Assembly (NCBI GenBank): GCA_014706385.1
Contig: JACGZH010000008.1
Coordinates: 744,001-808,000 of the forward strand
Reading direction: 5' to 3'
DNA: 64,000 nucleotides
From: Phaffia rhodozyma
Taxonomy: Eukaryota; Basidiomycota; Tremellomycetes; Cystofilobasidiales; Mrakiaceae
Shown here: piece after piece, positions 44,809 to 57,500 of the stretch
How the letters are laid out: each line of letters opens with the position of its first letter
Numbering within the stretch: position 1 is the first letter of the stretch
Translations under genes and position numbers: made by a program
Notes under the pieces: model-generated
What the model was told of the DNA's origin: nothing
Database searches by the model: none
Seen by the model: only the letters and a program-made list of their open reading frames with translations

Positions 44809-45971
44809 TTAACGACCCATCATTCTCGCCCTATCTGGGTTGACGGCCATGCCGACGCCAGCGGACGGAGGAGCAGCCGGTGCCGGAGAGCCTCCACCGA
44901 TCCCCGGAGGAGGCATGAACGGTGGTCGTTGCGGAAGTCCACCTTGGCTCAATGTAGGCGGAGGTAAGCCGTTGCCGGTCATCATGAGTGGAGGCATACT
45001 CTGACCGGGTGGGGGCATACCCTGACCAGGGGGAGGGTAGAAGGGTTGCTGCTGCTGTTGCTGAGGTGGGTAGCCTTGTTGAGGAAAGCCTTGCGGCGGG
45101 GGTCGAAAAGGCTGGCCCATGTTTGAAGGAGGATAGGGCGATGGAGAGGGTTGATTGTAAGAATACGGGCCAGGGCTGGGGAAAGAAGAACCCTGGGGTC
45201 GATATTGTGGTTGCATCTGATGAGGAGCTGCAGACGGGTAAGCAGGCGATGGATTGAGAAAGCCAGGTCCCATCCTGCCGGAGAGTTGTTCGTATCATAC
45301 ACCGTTGACATGACAAATAAGAATCAATGATGAGGAGGGAAACAGAAGACAACGAAGAATTGATAAAAATAAAATAAAAAAGACAAACCTCATAGCAGGT
45401 GCTCCGCCCATCATTCCTCCACCAGGCGGTCCATTAGCATGGGAATTGATAATCTGATCAATTAGGTCCTGGGCTTTATCGTGTCCTAGAGCTGTGATCG
45501 TTCCATATCGTAAGACAGATTGCGAATAGTTCAGCAGAATTCACATATCAAGAACGACTGTTCGAATGCTGGCATCGAAAGCTTACAGGCATAGTAGTCT
45601 CGAACGTTTTGCAGGTGGTTTCGACCAGCATTATGAGCCTTCCGAACTGCGAGGGCAAAATATGGACAACAAGCGTGTCAGTACATGCTACGCGTCCGTC
45701 GAGGGCAAAGTATAGTGGAGATGACTTACCTGATGCAGAATCATGTGTTCTGTGTTGATTCGAATAGAAAGAATAGACAGAAAAAGGAAAAGAATGGTGA
45801 ACAATTCTATGATGTTCAAAGGCCACATATATTTCTAGATGAGCACACGTACAAAAACACATCACAATACTGTATGATGTAAGTCAAAGGCGATATTAGT
45901 ATGAAAATGACGCTGAGTTTCACCCTAATATTGACATGAGACAGACTCACATCACAGTAGTACTTGGGCAT
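44809..45971 (-). CDS. U1 snRNP protein C
   Basis: U1-C binds the U1 snRNP and helps it recognise the 5' splice site. Six exons join in frame: 45951-45971, 45853-45869 (17 nt), 45730-45749 (20 nt), 45587-45646, 45389-45491 and 44809-45274, giving 228 residues. The N-terminus MPKYYCDYC...LTHDSAS...RKAHNAGRNH is the conserved C2H2 matrin-type zinc finger, followed by 'NVRDYYA' and 'AQDLIDQIINSHANG'. The C-terminal half is the Pro/Gln/Met-rich tail seen in fungal and animal orthologues. Length is within the family's range. Two exons are microexons, so splicing of this splicing factor needs accurate short-exon recognition. Confidence 0.95.
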
Positions 45972-46192
45972 CCTGTCGACAAACAGCGAACGCTATAGAT
46001 GGATGGATGGATGGATGGTGTACGACGGATGAGAATGGATGGAAAGAGAAAGGCGGGGGTTTGAAAATTCCCTGGACTTTGTTTGTTAGGCTTTTTCTTC
46101 GGAATTCCTAATGACCGACTACAGCACTTTTCTATTGTGTTTCTGACGATCACCACATCCTCCAATCCAACCTTCACCCATTCTATCACATC

Positions 46193-47265
46193 ATGTCTCA
46201 ACTCATCGGCAATCCAGCTCTGGGATCAGCTCGAGTCTGGCATCACGTCTCGGCAGAGAACAGAACTCTCGGTATGTTTGATAAAACATATCTCTTGATA
46301 TTGGGAGATTGTAGAAGAAATGGTACTGACGGCCAAATTGAGTAATCCTTCGATTTGGTTCTCATCCGCTTCGTTCTATCAGGTAAACTCGCCACAAGAA
46401 TCGCTCAGGTGCTTATGGGAAAACACAAGCCAGTGTTCGATAGAGGTAGTGCGTAGTGATCTCTTTGACGAACTCCCGGTTTCTAATCTCGAATTGCATC
46501 AATTAAACCAGTAGTATCCAAAGATATGAAGTCTTCAGGCTGACAATTGCTTGCCAAACTTGGCCATACCACTTGGCACCTATCTTTTCGTTGGATCTGA
46601 CTCTGCTCGGTACTCGTCTCAACGATGTTAGACGATGTTGGGGATTATGTCGTGGTCACCAACTGTGAAAAGTTGTATCTGTCGGGTAACAAATCCAAAC
46701 AAAAGACGTTCGTTCCTTCTCTCCTCCCGTCTTTTTCACTCTTACTGCATATCGTAGCGAAGGCCACTCTTTACATGAGTAGAATCAGAACCAACTGACA
46801 TTGGACGGCAATTTGTACAATTAAAAATAAAAGATACTTCAAACAGTCCACTTTCCCGGGAAGATCGAGGCACATCCAATACAAAAATGTCTATGAAAAG
46901 CGCCCAGAAGACGTGCGTTATCCTCATCATATATCTATCCTCTCTATACCGTTCTCTATAGCTCAACAGACTGACTATCTCCTTCTGTAACGTCTGCTTT
47001 TTCTTACTCTTTCTCTTCTCTCTTGGAATTGATATAGATCTTAGCTCATGCGGTCTCTGGAATGTTACCTAAAAACGATCATCGTTTCTCGCGGCTGGCC
47101 CGACTTAAAGTCTTCCAGGGAGATTTGAACCCGTACCAGCAAAACATTCTCAAGCGATACGACCTTTCGCCTGAAGGAACGTGGTCGGGTAAAGGAGAGA
47201 TCCCTCAAGGGCCTGGAAAGGCAAGTACTGCATTCGAACGTGTCAAGAAGATGGAAAGGTGGTAG
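46193..47265 (+). CDS. MRPL23: Mitochondrial ribosomal protein uL13m
   Basis: A large-subunit protein of the mitochondrial ribosome. The start [19 protein letters not shown] leads into '[20 protein letters not shown]', '[20 protein letters not shown]', '[20 protein letters not shown]' and '[19 protein letters not shown]'. The bacterial-type 'GMLPKN' and the WH.V...LGKLA.RIA start separate it from the cytosolic uL13. The short exon(s) between 'GNKSKQKT' and '[20 protein letters not shown]' (about 46740-46890) were not placed with confidence; the expected HSG.PGG segment is not clearly read there. The C-terminal extension ends KKMERW. Confidence 0.87.
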
Positions 47266-47455
47266 TCTTGATCTGTCAAAGTGAACGACAGAAGAAGACA
47301 GTCCGAGATCCATATAAAAAACAAATATCTATATCATCATGTTCTATAAAGTGATCGATTGCAAGGTATCTTATGAACAATACAGACCAAGTTCACTTAA
47401 AACATTCTTGAAAAGAGTAATATGGTGACAATTATCAAAGAAGAAAGCATCAGCC

Positions 47456-49208
47456 TCACTCGGTATCACTGTCTCTCATGTCAAACACATCCGAGTTTGC
47501 GCTTTCAGTCCCTGTTATATCTCCCTCCTCGGCGGTGGCTCCCTCTTTACTTGTTCCTTCCGGCCGGCTCTCACCCCCATCCGAATGAGAGAATGAAGGA
47601 GGAGAAGAAGACTGAGTTGGTTCTGGGGTTGGCGAAAGTGCTGATTGAAAGGGGCTGTACGATCGAGTGAGGACCTGATGTCGGACATGTTCTTCTAGCA
47701 GGATGCCTAGAGTATTGCCAAACATGACATCCAGAAGACAAGTTCAGCATACCCAGTGCGGCATATTGAAGTAACGGACAAAAGGAAAAGAGAACAAACC
47801 AAGAGCGATTAGGCTATCTCCATCCAGCGATTTGTGCATATCTAACTTGGAGACCGCTCTCCACCTTGTCCGTCGTTTCTTGTTCTTTTTGGGGCCAGCA
47901 GAGTCTCTCAGAACGACCTTTTTCATTCCGCTCGCCAGCCGAGGCTTCTTTCCGCGCGTTCCGCTCATCCGTGGATCACAGTCATCAGTGTCAATGGATT
48001 TCGGTAGGGTACGAGGTGTTCCTTTTGTTTTGGTTGAGGCTCTTGATGGTGGGCGAGACAGATCGCTGGTGGAATCTGGGCAAGATTTTGAAGTCTCGGC
48101 AACGGTAGATTGAGATCTGGTTCGTCGAAGGGCCTTAGAAGTTTGTGTTAAGCGGGACGAAAAGGAAGAACCAGACGAGGACAGGGTTGATGAAGAAGCG
48201 CTGGATGAGGAGTATGACTCGGAGGACGAAGACGAAGAAGACGAAGAGCTGCCTCCATCTTCTTCATCCTGACCATCTTGTCCAAAATTACCACCACCTT
48301 GTGCAAACTGTTTTCTTCTCAGTCGACGCCGTCTCCTAGTTTGCTTATTGGCATGTCGTGCTAGACGGGCCATATGGGCAAGATATTGGTTGTATCCTAG
48401 TTCATCCAGAAGAGGGGGGGATTGAGAAGTGTAGTAGTGTGTGGCCGAATGGAGAATTGTCTTCAGAAGCTCCTGGAAAGTTCACAGCCATGACATTATC
48501 ATAAGATGTTGTTTCAGGTGCGGATGGATATAACACGTAAGTGCAAGACAGAAGATGAGACGTACAGAATTAGGTAGGTCATAATAACGCGCTATTTGGA
48601 GGGAACAAACGGGTTGAAAAAAAAAGAAGCCTATCAGTTGAGCATCATGGAATACCAATGGTCTCAAGTAAAAGCAGAAGGGACGAACGATCGGGATTTC
48701 GTAGAAAGTCCAGGGTTTGAGCCTTTAACTGTTCTCTGTACGACTTTTTGGCAGACGCCCTTCTTGCAACGTCTCGTTCGAACCATTCCTCTTCCTCATC
48801 CTCGTCCTCACCCTCCGACTGATCCCCAGAATAATATTCATCATCTATTTGACGTTCCTTTCCCTTAGCTGTTATTGAATGACTGCTCCTGGCTTTCCTG
48901 ATCTGCCTGGGCACTTCGTCATCCATCGCTCCGTTTGTTCTTCTCTCGGTGTTTGTCAATCGCTGGCTCGGTTTCCGAGACGATTGATCGCCTACGGTGT
49001 CCCATCCTAAGGCATTCGAGAACCATGGCTGAGCATGCTGATCAAGTGTGAGCCGGTTATTCAAATGGAGCTGGGCGTTTCTCCTCGGTGGTTGCAAGAG
49101 GGATGAAATTACGTAGGCCGATGTTGTTTTCGAAGGTGGACCAGTGTTGGCAATCGGATGCTCAAAATTTTTTCCCGAAAGATTCAACTGAGGAATTTCG
49201 ATGGGCAT
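47456..49208 (-). CDS. Unknown nuclear-type protein, Ser- and Arg-rich
   Basis: At least four exons. The first encodes MPIEIPQLNLSGKNF, an acidic tract (GDQSEGEDEDEEEEWF) and 'YREQLKAQTLDFLRNPD', spliced to 'RYYDLPNS' and then 'ELLKTILHSATHYYTSQ' and 'LDELGYNQYLAHMARLARHA'. A strongly basic stretch (NKQTRRRRRLRRKQF) follows and looks like a nuclear localisation signal. Next are long Ser runs, 'SKLDMHKSLDGDSLIALG', and a final helix-like 'ILLEEHVRHQVL' before a Ser/Pro/Glu-rich end. The layout suggests a chromatin or transcription protein with two short helical modules. I do not recognise the family. Confidence 0.7.
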
Positions 49209-49457
49209 CTTTCCCTGCCGTTGTTGTCAATACTGCCTTGAGATAACTGATGAGACTGACTGAGAACAACGGGTGATATGGTGGATTGATTTAACATTTC
49301 TAATTTACAAAATTCAAACATTTTGTAATGTTTACATTATCGGCCGTTTCCGCCAGAGCTGACTCTTCCTTCTGCACAAACAATCATCTTGTCCATACGA
49401 TCATCAGAACTATCAAGTCGTTATATCATCCTACTTACCGTATACAACACTTAAATT

Positions 49458-49738
49458 ATGCACCTCGTATCAATCCTTGCATCTTTCTCTTTGGTTTCCT
49501 TTACAGCCCTAGCTCAAAACCCGTCCTTCAAACAACCCTCAGGAGGATTTGATGGAACGGTACGTTAATTTCCTCGGTGTACTTCCCCTCAGCTTCTTAT
49601 GAGGCTGCGGAGTTGTTCAGGGAATTTTCTGCTTTCGAAAAGAGTTTTATGATCAGGAAACTTACAGATTGATCAAATTGGAGGTTCCATAGGCCGGAGG
49701 CGATTGTACTGTTGAATGGGTTGCCGGCAACTGGACAA
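49458..49738 (+). CDS. Secreted protein, 5' part only
   Basis: The first exon (49458-49559) starts MHLVSILASFSLVSFTALAQ, a clear signal peptide with a cleavage site near the Ala-Leu-Ala. It continues with NPSFKQPSGGFDGT and joins at GT-AG sites to 'AGGDCTVEWVAGNWT' (49693-49738). The latter resembles the start of small fungal cell-surface proteins of the Kre9/Knh-like type (GG..V.W..G), but the match is short. Downstream exons to about 50816 could not be joined with confidence; 'ATCGTPAHSTQPSGTGDAWG' near 50590 may belong to it. Confidence 0.5.
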
Positions 49739-50816
49739 GTAGGTTTTCTGTTTGGGTTCAAGTCTCTCTTGTTCCAGTCCAGTAGCCATAATCAACGCCT
49801 ATCCGGATCCGATGTTGAACAATTTTGTCTTGTTTACCTTGCGCCATGTCTGAATGAAGATGCACAACTCGATGGTATATATGTTTTCCTTCCTGCTCTA
49901 GATTCTCTAAGTTATGAGTCTAACTAGTCAGTTATAATCCTGTCCTCTACATCTGAACTGGAATGCTCAGTTGTATCGGGCTGTGACAACATGCCCAGAT
50001 TCTTGGCAGGTAAGTCAACCTCCAAGATTACTCATATTCGTTTTTGAGCAGGACCCTATAATCTTACTCTACCCAATGTTGTATCGGTCACTTTCTCTGC
50101 CATTCATACAGCTGTGCGGACCAACTTTGATGCTTCGTCAAGTAGGTTCTTGTCAGAGGCTGTTCTGTCGGCGTTACCCGGATTCATGACCTGCTCAAAT
50201 ATTGACGTGTTATATTGTGCTGGTGTATTCTTCTCTTGTTCGAAGCTACATCAATCACTTACGACTGTCCTAGTTCGTTCCTTCTTCTTTAATCTGCTCT
50301 CCGCGAGCATAATACGGATACCTCGGTGGACCATACTCTGAGAATCTTGTGCCTTTGCATTCAAAAATATAGATGTCGACACGTCCTCTACCATATACTT
50401 CTACCGGATGACTGATATCAACTCGACAATCACCCCCATCTACACCGAACGTTTCTGCGTACGTGACTGTAACTTTCTCTCGTCTCTTACTTCTGCATAT
50501 CAATGTCACTTCGACTCTTATCGGCTTTATGGTTGTATTACGATGTGTTTGTCCTCAAAAGATCAAGGCGAACAGCAGTGCCACCTGTGGAACTCCTGCG
50601 CATAGTACCCAGCCCTCGGGAACTGGTGACGCATGGGGAACAGGATACATTCAAAACAGTCGGTTAGTATCAGACGATGCCAAATCTGTGAAGGTGGAAC
50701 GAGGGTGTATGACTGAATCGTTTGTCACGGATGATAATTTGACGTTTATAGGCTGTCTCTCTACAATCAAGAAGGCAATTCCGCCTTTGATGATTAATAA
50801 TCCCCCCCCCCCTTAG

Positions 50817-51541
50817 ATGTCCTTTCTTCCATATACAAAACTGCTCTTAGGGTGATCCTAAAACCTCCTGTCTTTTTTTTTCTTTTCTTTTCTTGTCTTG
50901 TCTTATCTTGTCTTGATCCTTCCTCTGCTTGGATACACTTTTTTATACGCCTTGGACGTTATCATTGAACAGGATTTGTTTAACCTAGATAGTTTATCGA
51001 TTTGTTTGCTATTCATGTAAATGTCTACACATCTATCAACGAGAAAGTTGTTCGAGAAGCTACAGTAAATTGTAAGGCTAATTTGATATCCGTCGATCCT
51101 GTGAAAAGAGATACCTTTTGATAAACTTGAAGGCCAACTTCATAAACCATCAACCTAACTATTCGCGCGAACAACAAAAGACATTACTTCTAGCCTTTGC
51201 AAAATTAAGTGGCCAGACTCGATGTCTTTGTATCTTGAGATCGTTTTCTTGCATGCTCTCAGCGTATAACCACTATGATGGTATCCTTTCGTTCGCTCTT
51301 ATCGTTTCGCCAAGTCTATCCTACACGGGTGGATGAAGTACGAAGGATGGACGAATGAATAAGCTCGATATCACATAAGTAATTCATTTATAATATTTGA
51401 TTTTCAACCTCCACGCTACCCAACCATCATCTCATACCATCCTTCTTTTCTCGCCTGAATCTCGAACTCTCTTCTCTCACACATCGATCGCTTTCTCTCT
51501 CTTTCTCTTGTACTCTCGTTCTCTCTCATATAACCCCAACC
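50817..51541. other. Intergenic region upstream of RPT5
   Basis: AT-rich, with a C run near 50803-50812, a TCTTT/TCTTG-rich stretch (50870-50920), and a C/T-rich tract (51470-51530) just before the RPT5 start, as often seen in fungal promoters. No gene is supportable. Confidence 0.55.
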
Positions 51542-54185
51542 ATGTCCGATCCCTCATCCAGCACTCCTCTCCTTTCGCATCAAGATCAGTCCAACTCGGT
51601 GCCTCCAACAGAGCCATCACCGGCAGCAGCATCCTCTGATGCCGCTCTTCCTGACTCAGCCCCCACTCCGGTGGAGGAGGACTGGAGTGATATTCCTGAT
51701 GACGTGATGAACTCCAGCCCAGAGGAGATCAAACTCCAGGCAAGGTTGATTGAAAATGATATCAAGGTGTGTGGCAAATTCAATGAGCAAGAAATTACAA
51801 ACTGTCGTTGATGAATTGGCAGCATCCAACGTGGCTCAAATCTGTTCTTACATCAATCTGTCTTGATGCTGACTCTCTCTTGAGTGATGTTTTCTCTGTC
51901 TTCATCGATTTGGTGATCAGGTGATGCGCTCTGAAAATATGAGGCTACAGCACGAAAAGTCCAACGTGAGTAATACGAGCCAACGTCTTGACTTACTGTA
52001 CTAGCTAGACTGCTAATTTAGGAAGAATTGGATGATACCTCAGATGCTCGAGAAGATCACGGACAATAAGCAAAAAATCAAACAGAATAAAGTCTTGCCC
52101 TATCTAGTTGGGAACGTAGTTGAGGTTCGTCTATTTTGTTCTGAGATGATTCAGGCCATCATCCATCTTCTGAAACAAACCTAACATCCGATTTTGAATT
52201 AGATCTTGGATGTGGATGCAGAGAATGACGAAGATGGAGCCACAGTAAACGAAGATAACAAGCGATCAGGCAAGAGTGCAGTTATCAAAACGACGACTCG
52301 ACAGGTAGGCAATACGATTATTGTTTCCGAATTTAACTACAGCATTGTAACTGACTTGTAAACCCGCAAACGTAGACTATCTTCCTCCCTCTGGTGGGAC
52401 TCGTACCATCAGAGAATCTCAAGCCGGGTGATCTCATCGGAGTGAATAAGGATTCATATCTCATCCTCGATACGTTGCCAGCTGGTTCGTCCATCTCTGT
52501 TACAACTGATAGTTGGTCGTATACTGAACTGTGTATAACAAATCCTTCCCGATGTAGAATATGATTCGAGGGTGAAGGCTATGGAAGTGGAAGAGCGACC
52601 GACAGGAACGTACACAGATATTGGTGGATTGGATAAACAAATCGAGGAACTCGTTGAAGCCATGTGCGTATTTTGTTTAGATCTTGCGTCAAAGCAAATA
52701 TCTGATCTTTATGTCGTACAATATCTCACCCTGCTCGGATGGACAATTGGTAGTGTGTTACCCATGCAGCAGGCAGACAAGTTCAAGACGTTGGGTATCA
52801 AGCCTCCCAAGGGTGCTTTGATGTATGGCCCCCCTGGTATGTCTCATCTTTCTCAGCGCGATCATGGTCGAGCGTCAGCTAATCTATTTGACTTGAATTG
52901 GCATCTTCTCTCCTAACTCTAGGAACGGGAAAGACACTGTTAGCTAGAGTCTGCGCAGCTCAGACAAACGCTTGCTACCTGAAGCTAGCTGGGCCTTCCC
53001 TTGTTCAGGTAAGGACTTTCTGTCCCCTGATGCAGACTCTCAGGTTTTCAATTTTGATCTCAGTCCGACCAAATCTCTAATTCGACTTTCGATATTACAG
53101 ATGTTTATCGGAGACGGCGCCAAACTTGTTCGAGACGCGTTCGAGCTTGCCAAAGAGAAGGCGCCCGCAATCATTTTTATCGATGAGTTAGATGCCATTG
53201 GAACCAAACGTTTCGATTCTGACAAGTCAGGAGACAGGGAGGTTCAGAGAACGATGCTCGAATTGCTCAACCAGCTAGATGGATTTGGAAGTGACGAAAG
53301 GATTAAGGTGCGCTATCACAATATTCTCGCTTAAGCAATATGATATGTTATAGATCTCTTAGATCAGCGCTAATATCTATCATCCTCATGTGTTCTTATT
53401 GTTGTCATGCTCTTGTCCATCCATTTTGTCTCAATCATTCGTACAGGTCATTGCGGCAACCAACCGGATTGATATCCTTGATCCAGCTTTGCTTCGATCG
53501 GGTCGATTAGATAGAAAGATTGAGTTCCCATTGCCTAAAGAAGACGCACGGGCACGGATCATGGAGATTCATTCTAGAAAGATGAACGTCAGCCCGAACG
53601 TCAACTTCGAAGAGCTTGCAGCTTCGACCGAGTACGTTTTAATTTTTATCATATAGCGATATGTCGCATGAATAGATGAAAGATGTATCAAGAGACAGAA
53701 ACCCAATAGCGCTAACGAACTAATTTGGGTTTCATGATGTGATTGTTGTGTCGATTGTGCAGCGAGTTCAATGGAGCTCAGCTCAAAGCAGTCTGCGTCG
53801 AAGCCGGTACGTCTTTTTCAACTTGGTCTCGCAACTCTTCAGGGTTTTTTCCTTCGATTTTTGAGACGTCTGTATTTTTGTTGCATTGTGTTCATCTGTA
53901 CAGGTATGTTTGCTCTTCGATCGGGAAGCTCGGTGCTCGACCATGAGCACTTCTACCAGGGTATTCTGGAAGGTTCGTTTATCATGTTCATATACAGTCT
54001 CGAGTCAAGATTTCAAAGACTAGGTCGACTGATCTGGAAATTCAACCTGTCACTTTCCTGACTTCAGTCCAATCTAAAAAGAAGAACGATCAGTTTGTGA
54101 GTATCTTCCACTCTTGCATGGTGTCAACGTGCGATTTCCTGATCAACTTTCTTTTCATCCATGACATCTATAGTACTTTGCCTAG
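51542..54185 (+). CDS. RPT5: 26S proteasome regulatory ATPase RPT5
   Basis: RPT5 is one of six AAA+ ATPases of the proteasome base that unfold substrates and open the 20S gate. The start [13 protein letters not shown] has a Kozak-like context. Order: an acidic N-terminus; a coiled coil ([20 protein letters not shown]); OB region ([16 protein letters not shown], '[20 protein letters not shown]'); linker '[13 protein letters not shown]'; Walker A GPPGTGKT; '[15 protein letters not shown]'; Walker [12 protein letters not shown]; second region of homology '[20 protein letters not shown]'; and '[19 protein letters not shown]'. At least ten exons are split by short introns. The C-terminus, after QSKKKND, reads QFYFA, so the last three residues are YFA rather than the usual hydrophobic-Tyr-any (YYA or FYA) gate-opening motif. 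Confidence 0.95.
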
Positions 54186-54530
54186 AGAGCTACCACATCC
54201 TTTTTCAATCATACCACATACCCTCTCTCGCTTTGTCCGTCTCATAGTCATGAATCAACACATCAGCACTCCTCTTTCACGATCGCCTACTACATTCTTT
54301 CCTTCATTATATGTTTTTTTCTTCGTCCATCATGTGTTCACTCTTGCTACTTAGAGGGCTGGAAGAGAAAAAAAAGGGATTATGCTCTGTTCGCTCTTTC
54401 AATGGCTTGTCTGATGTGTACTAATCCAAATGGTGATAAGTTATATAGATAGTTTCCTCCCTTGGTCATGACGGGCAAATTGAGAGTGTACATGCAAGAA
54501 TGAATCCCAAGCCATAGGAACCTAAGATCT
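54186..54530. other. Convergent 3' region between RPT5 and TFC4
   Basis: Short T-rich sequence between two 3' ends. No gene seen. Confidence 0.55.
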
Positions 54531-57500
54531 TTAAATAGTCAGCCACCTTTTGAGGACATGTTTTGCCTCGAGCGGGGCGCCCACTGTGTTGTACACTAGG
54601 GAGAGATTGTACGCGGTTTCTCTTACGAGCGATCCAGCCTGTCACGACCATAGTGACAAAGTGCGTTTGACCGAGAAATGAGCCGCATGAGGTGAAACAC
54701 GAGGATGATCATAAAAACAATAAGCAATTGCGCAATAGAAACATCAATGAGCATGACTTACGTCGTAGATAGATTCAGGGTCTCGACTTTCTGCGTGTAC
54801 GAGTATTCGCTTGAAGTGCTTTATAGCTAAGGGAAATAGACCTGTGGTAACAATCACGAAGATAGTACAAAAAGAGGGAGACATCAGGTTGCGAATTCAA
54901 TCTGAGAGAGATAGTTATTGTTGTGCGGTTCTTACCGAGTCTGTGAAAAAGTGTCCCGAAATTGTACTCTACTTCGTCGCATTCTGGTCCTCCTGGATGT
55001 AGCTTTCGGTATCGATCGAGGAACTCTAAACCCTAAAAATATTGACAGAACAAACCCAATTTGCGAAGTTAGTTCAATCCACAGCCTTCGACATTCATGG
55101 TTTATTCAGAAAAAAAAAAGTATCTAACCTGAATGATAAAATAGTTTCGATTATCCGCTTGTCGCTGAAAAGCACGACCGCAGTATGATACTGCGAGTAG
55201 GAGACAGATAAGCGGATCTTGCGGGTTCATGTCATATGCTCGTACCAAATAATCTGATGGTCAGATGTGATATACGAAACATTAAGGAACCGTAGAAATT
55301 GTTAGAGAAGTCAAAGATCGGAGGCACGCAAGATAAGACACGTACATATTGAACTTTGATAACTTCGCGCCATCATCAGCATGCACCCATAATAAGCGTT
55401 CAGTATTGGATTTGGTTTTGTTGGAATCTTGATGATGGGTCTTCCCTCCTGTACGATCTCTGCCAGTCTAGCCGCCGCGCCTGATGACACACCCTCTCTT
55501 ATGGTGGGATTTTGTATCGCATGATCTGAATCTCCATCACCATCGGCTTCGTCATCATCGTCATCGTCCTCCTCCTGTCCTGCAGGTTGCTTTCCTATGC
55601 TCGAACTCTTCCGGTTCTTGGAGGGCAGGTGCCATCTGAACCGACTAGGATTCCAAACTAATCCCGGTCCTTCATGAAGCGGTCTATCCCATAGTCGAAG
55701 CTCTCGAGCCATTGCCTTCTGCTGATTATAATTCGAAAACGCCTCGGCCGCTTCAATTCCAGAGCCGATGGCAAACGTAGCGATATGGAAGCCGAGGTTG
55801 GAGAATTGTTGATACAGTAGTAGAGCTCGTGCAGCATCGGATGTGTTGAGCGCATTGTTGGTTGCCATAGTACAGGCTACATGCCGCGTACAGCGAAATG
55901 ATGTTCAATCAGATTATGGTTATGCAGCAGTGACTACCAAAGGTCTTCAAAGATGGACTTACCAATCACGACGATTCGGAGGGACTCTTGTCTTTGTCGA
56001 GGAATTTGGAATAGAGTTGACCGAGTGAGATGCTCTGCCACCTCTACGGCTAGTTCTGCCTCGTCGTTCTTCGCCAACAGGCAGCAGTACTGTCAAAACA
56101 AAGATATCCCAATCAAATTGCTTAGCATGTTGAGAAAATTCAACAATATACAAAACGATGATCTACCTTTATAGCTGTCACATGCCATATGTCGACACTG
56201 ATCCCGCGGAAGAACTCTGTTTCGGTAATCGTTTCTGGAGGCGCCTCGCCGTCATCTAAATGAACCGGTTCGATCATGAACAGGTGAGTGGATTTTTCCT
56301 TTTAAATGAGGATATGCTATGCAAGATATAGATCAGACGGACCAAGCTCCCTCTGAAGACGTTCAGACATTTCGCCAACCTGAGCCTCGATGCTGACTTT
56401 TGCTGCTTTAGCTCGGCGGTTGAAGTGTAGATACTGTTTTCAAAATATAAACCAAGGATGACAGGGGTTAATATAAGAACAGCGATTTTGTTGATCAGAT
56501 ACTATATTGATAAAGATGCACCCTATCGGAGGGGAAGATGGATCTTGTTTGTCTAAACCCTTCGATGAGTTGCCCAGCCAAATCTATCCACTCTTTGACT
56601 GATTCTGCTCGTCCAGACTCAACATCGTCCTCCAGCTCAGATAATCGCTGAAAGCTTGTCTTGACTCGATGATTCCACGCCTCCTCTCGTTGCAGCCGAT
56701 CACGTTTAGCCTCAGACCGCTTGGCCTGTCGGTCCTGATGTTTGGATGTTCGAACCGTCTCGTCGAAGAACGATCCAGTCGGGTCATTGGTGGACGTATC
56801 AACTGCAGGAATAGATGTAAGAATATTATCTCGAGATGTAGTATTTTTCGGTTCAGAAGGGTCATTGAGAACTGTATGAGATATACAGATGGGATCAATG
56901 GTCAGATTATGATCAAGAGAACGCTCCGACCCGTTTAGATATGTTGTGGGTGATGCTCCGATCGTGAGAGTGCATGAAATTAGACCAACCACTATTAACG
57001 ACCTCCAAAGCCTCCCTGAGCATCCCTTTTGACTCATAGACGCCGGCCAATTTCATCTTGATGTCGAGTAACGCCGGATCCCCCGTCTCGTATGATTCAA
57101 CGACTGTGAGATGTGATATCAATTAAAGCATTTGACTTTTGATCATCAGAAGATAAAATATACGGATCTCTGTCGCAAGTGAATGACGCTTACCGAAAGC
57201 ATACGATTCAATAGCCCCGTCGGGATCGCCGAGGGCGCGCAAACAGTCTCCTCTGCCTTCGACATGGGATGGATCGCTCTGTGAATTTGTTGTTTAATAA
57301 GACAAAGCATTTCAAACGCATTCGTAAATTGCCTGTTTGCGTCAGAAAGGAAGACTAGAGTTGAAGACAAGTACGTACTGTAACTTCGGAAAGTCGTTCA
57401 AAAAACTGTAAGGCATCCTCAAAAAGTCCGCGCTTCAGAAATGCTTCACCCGCTTCTCCCCAGAAGACATGATAGACCTCAGGATTGAGGTCATGTATAA

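Noticed and set aside
50803..50812. Run of about ten C residues
   Set aside because: An isolated homopolymer without other structure; a possible sequencing-length uncertainty rather than a feature.
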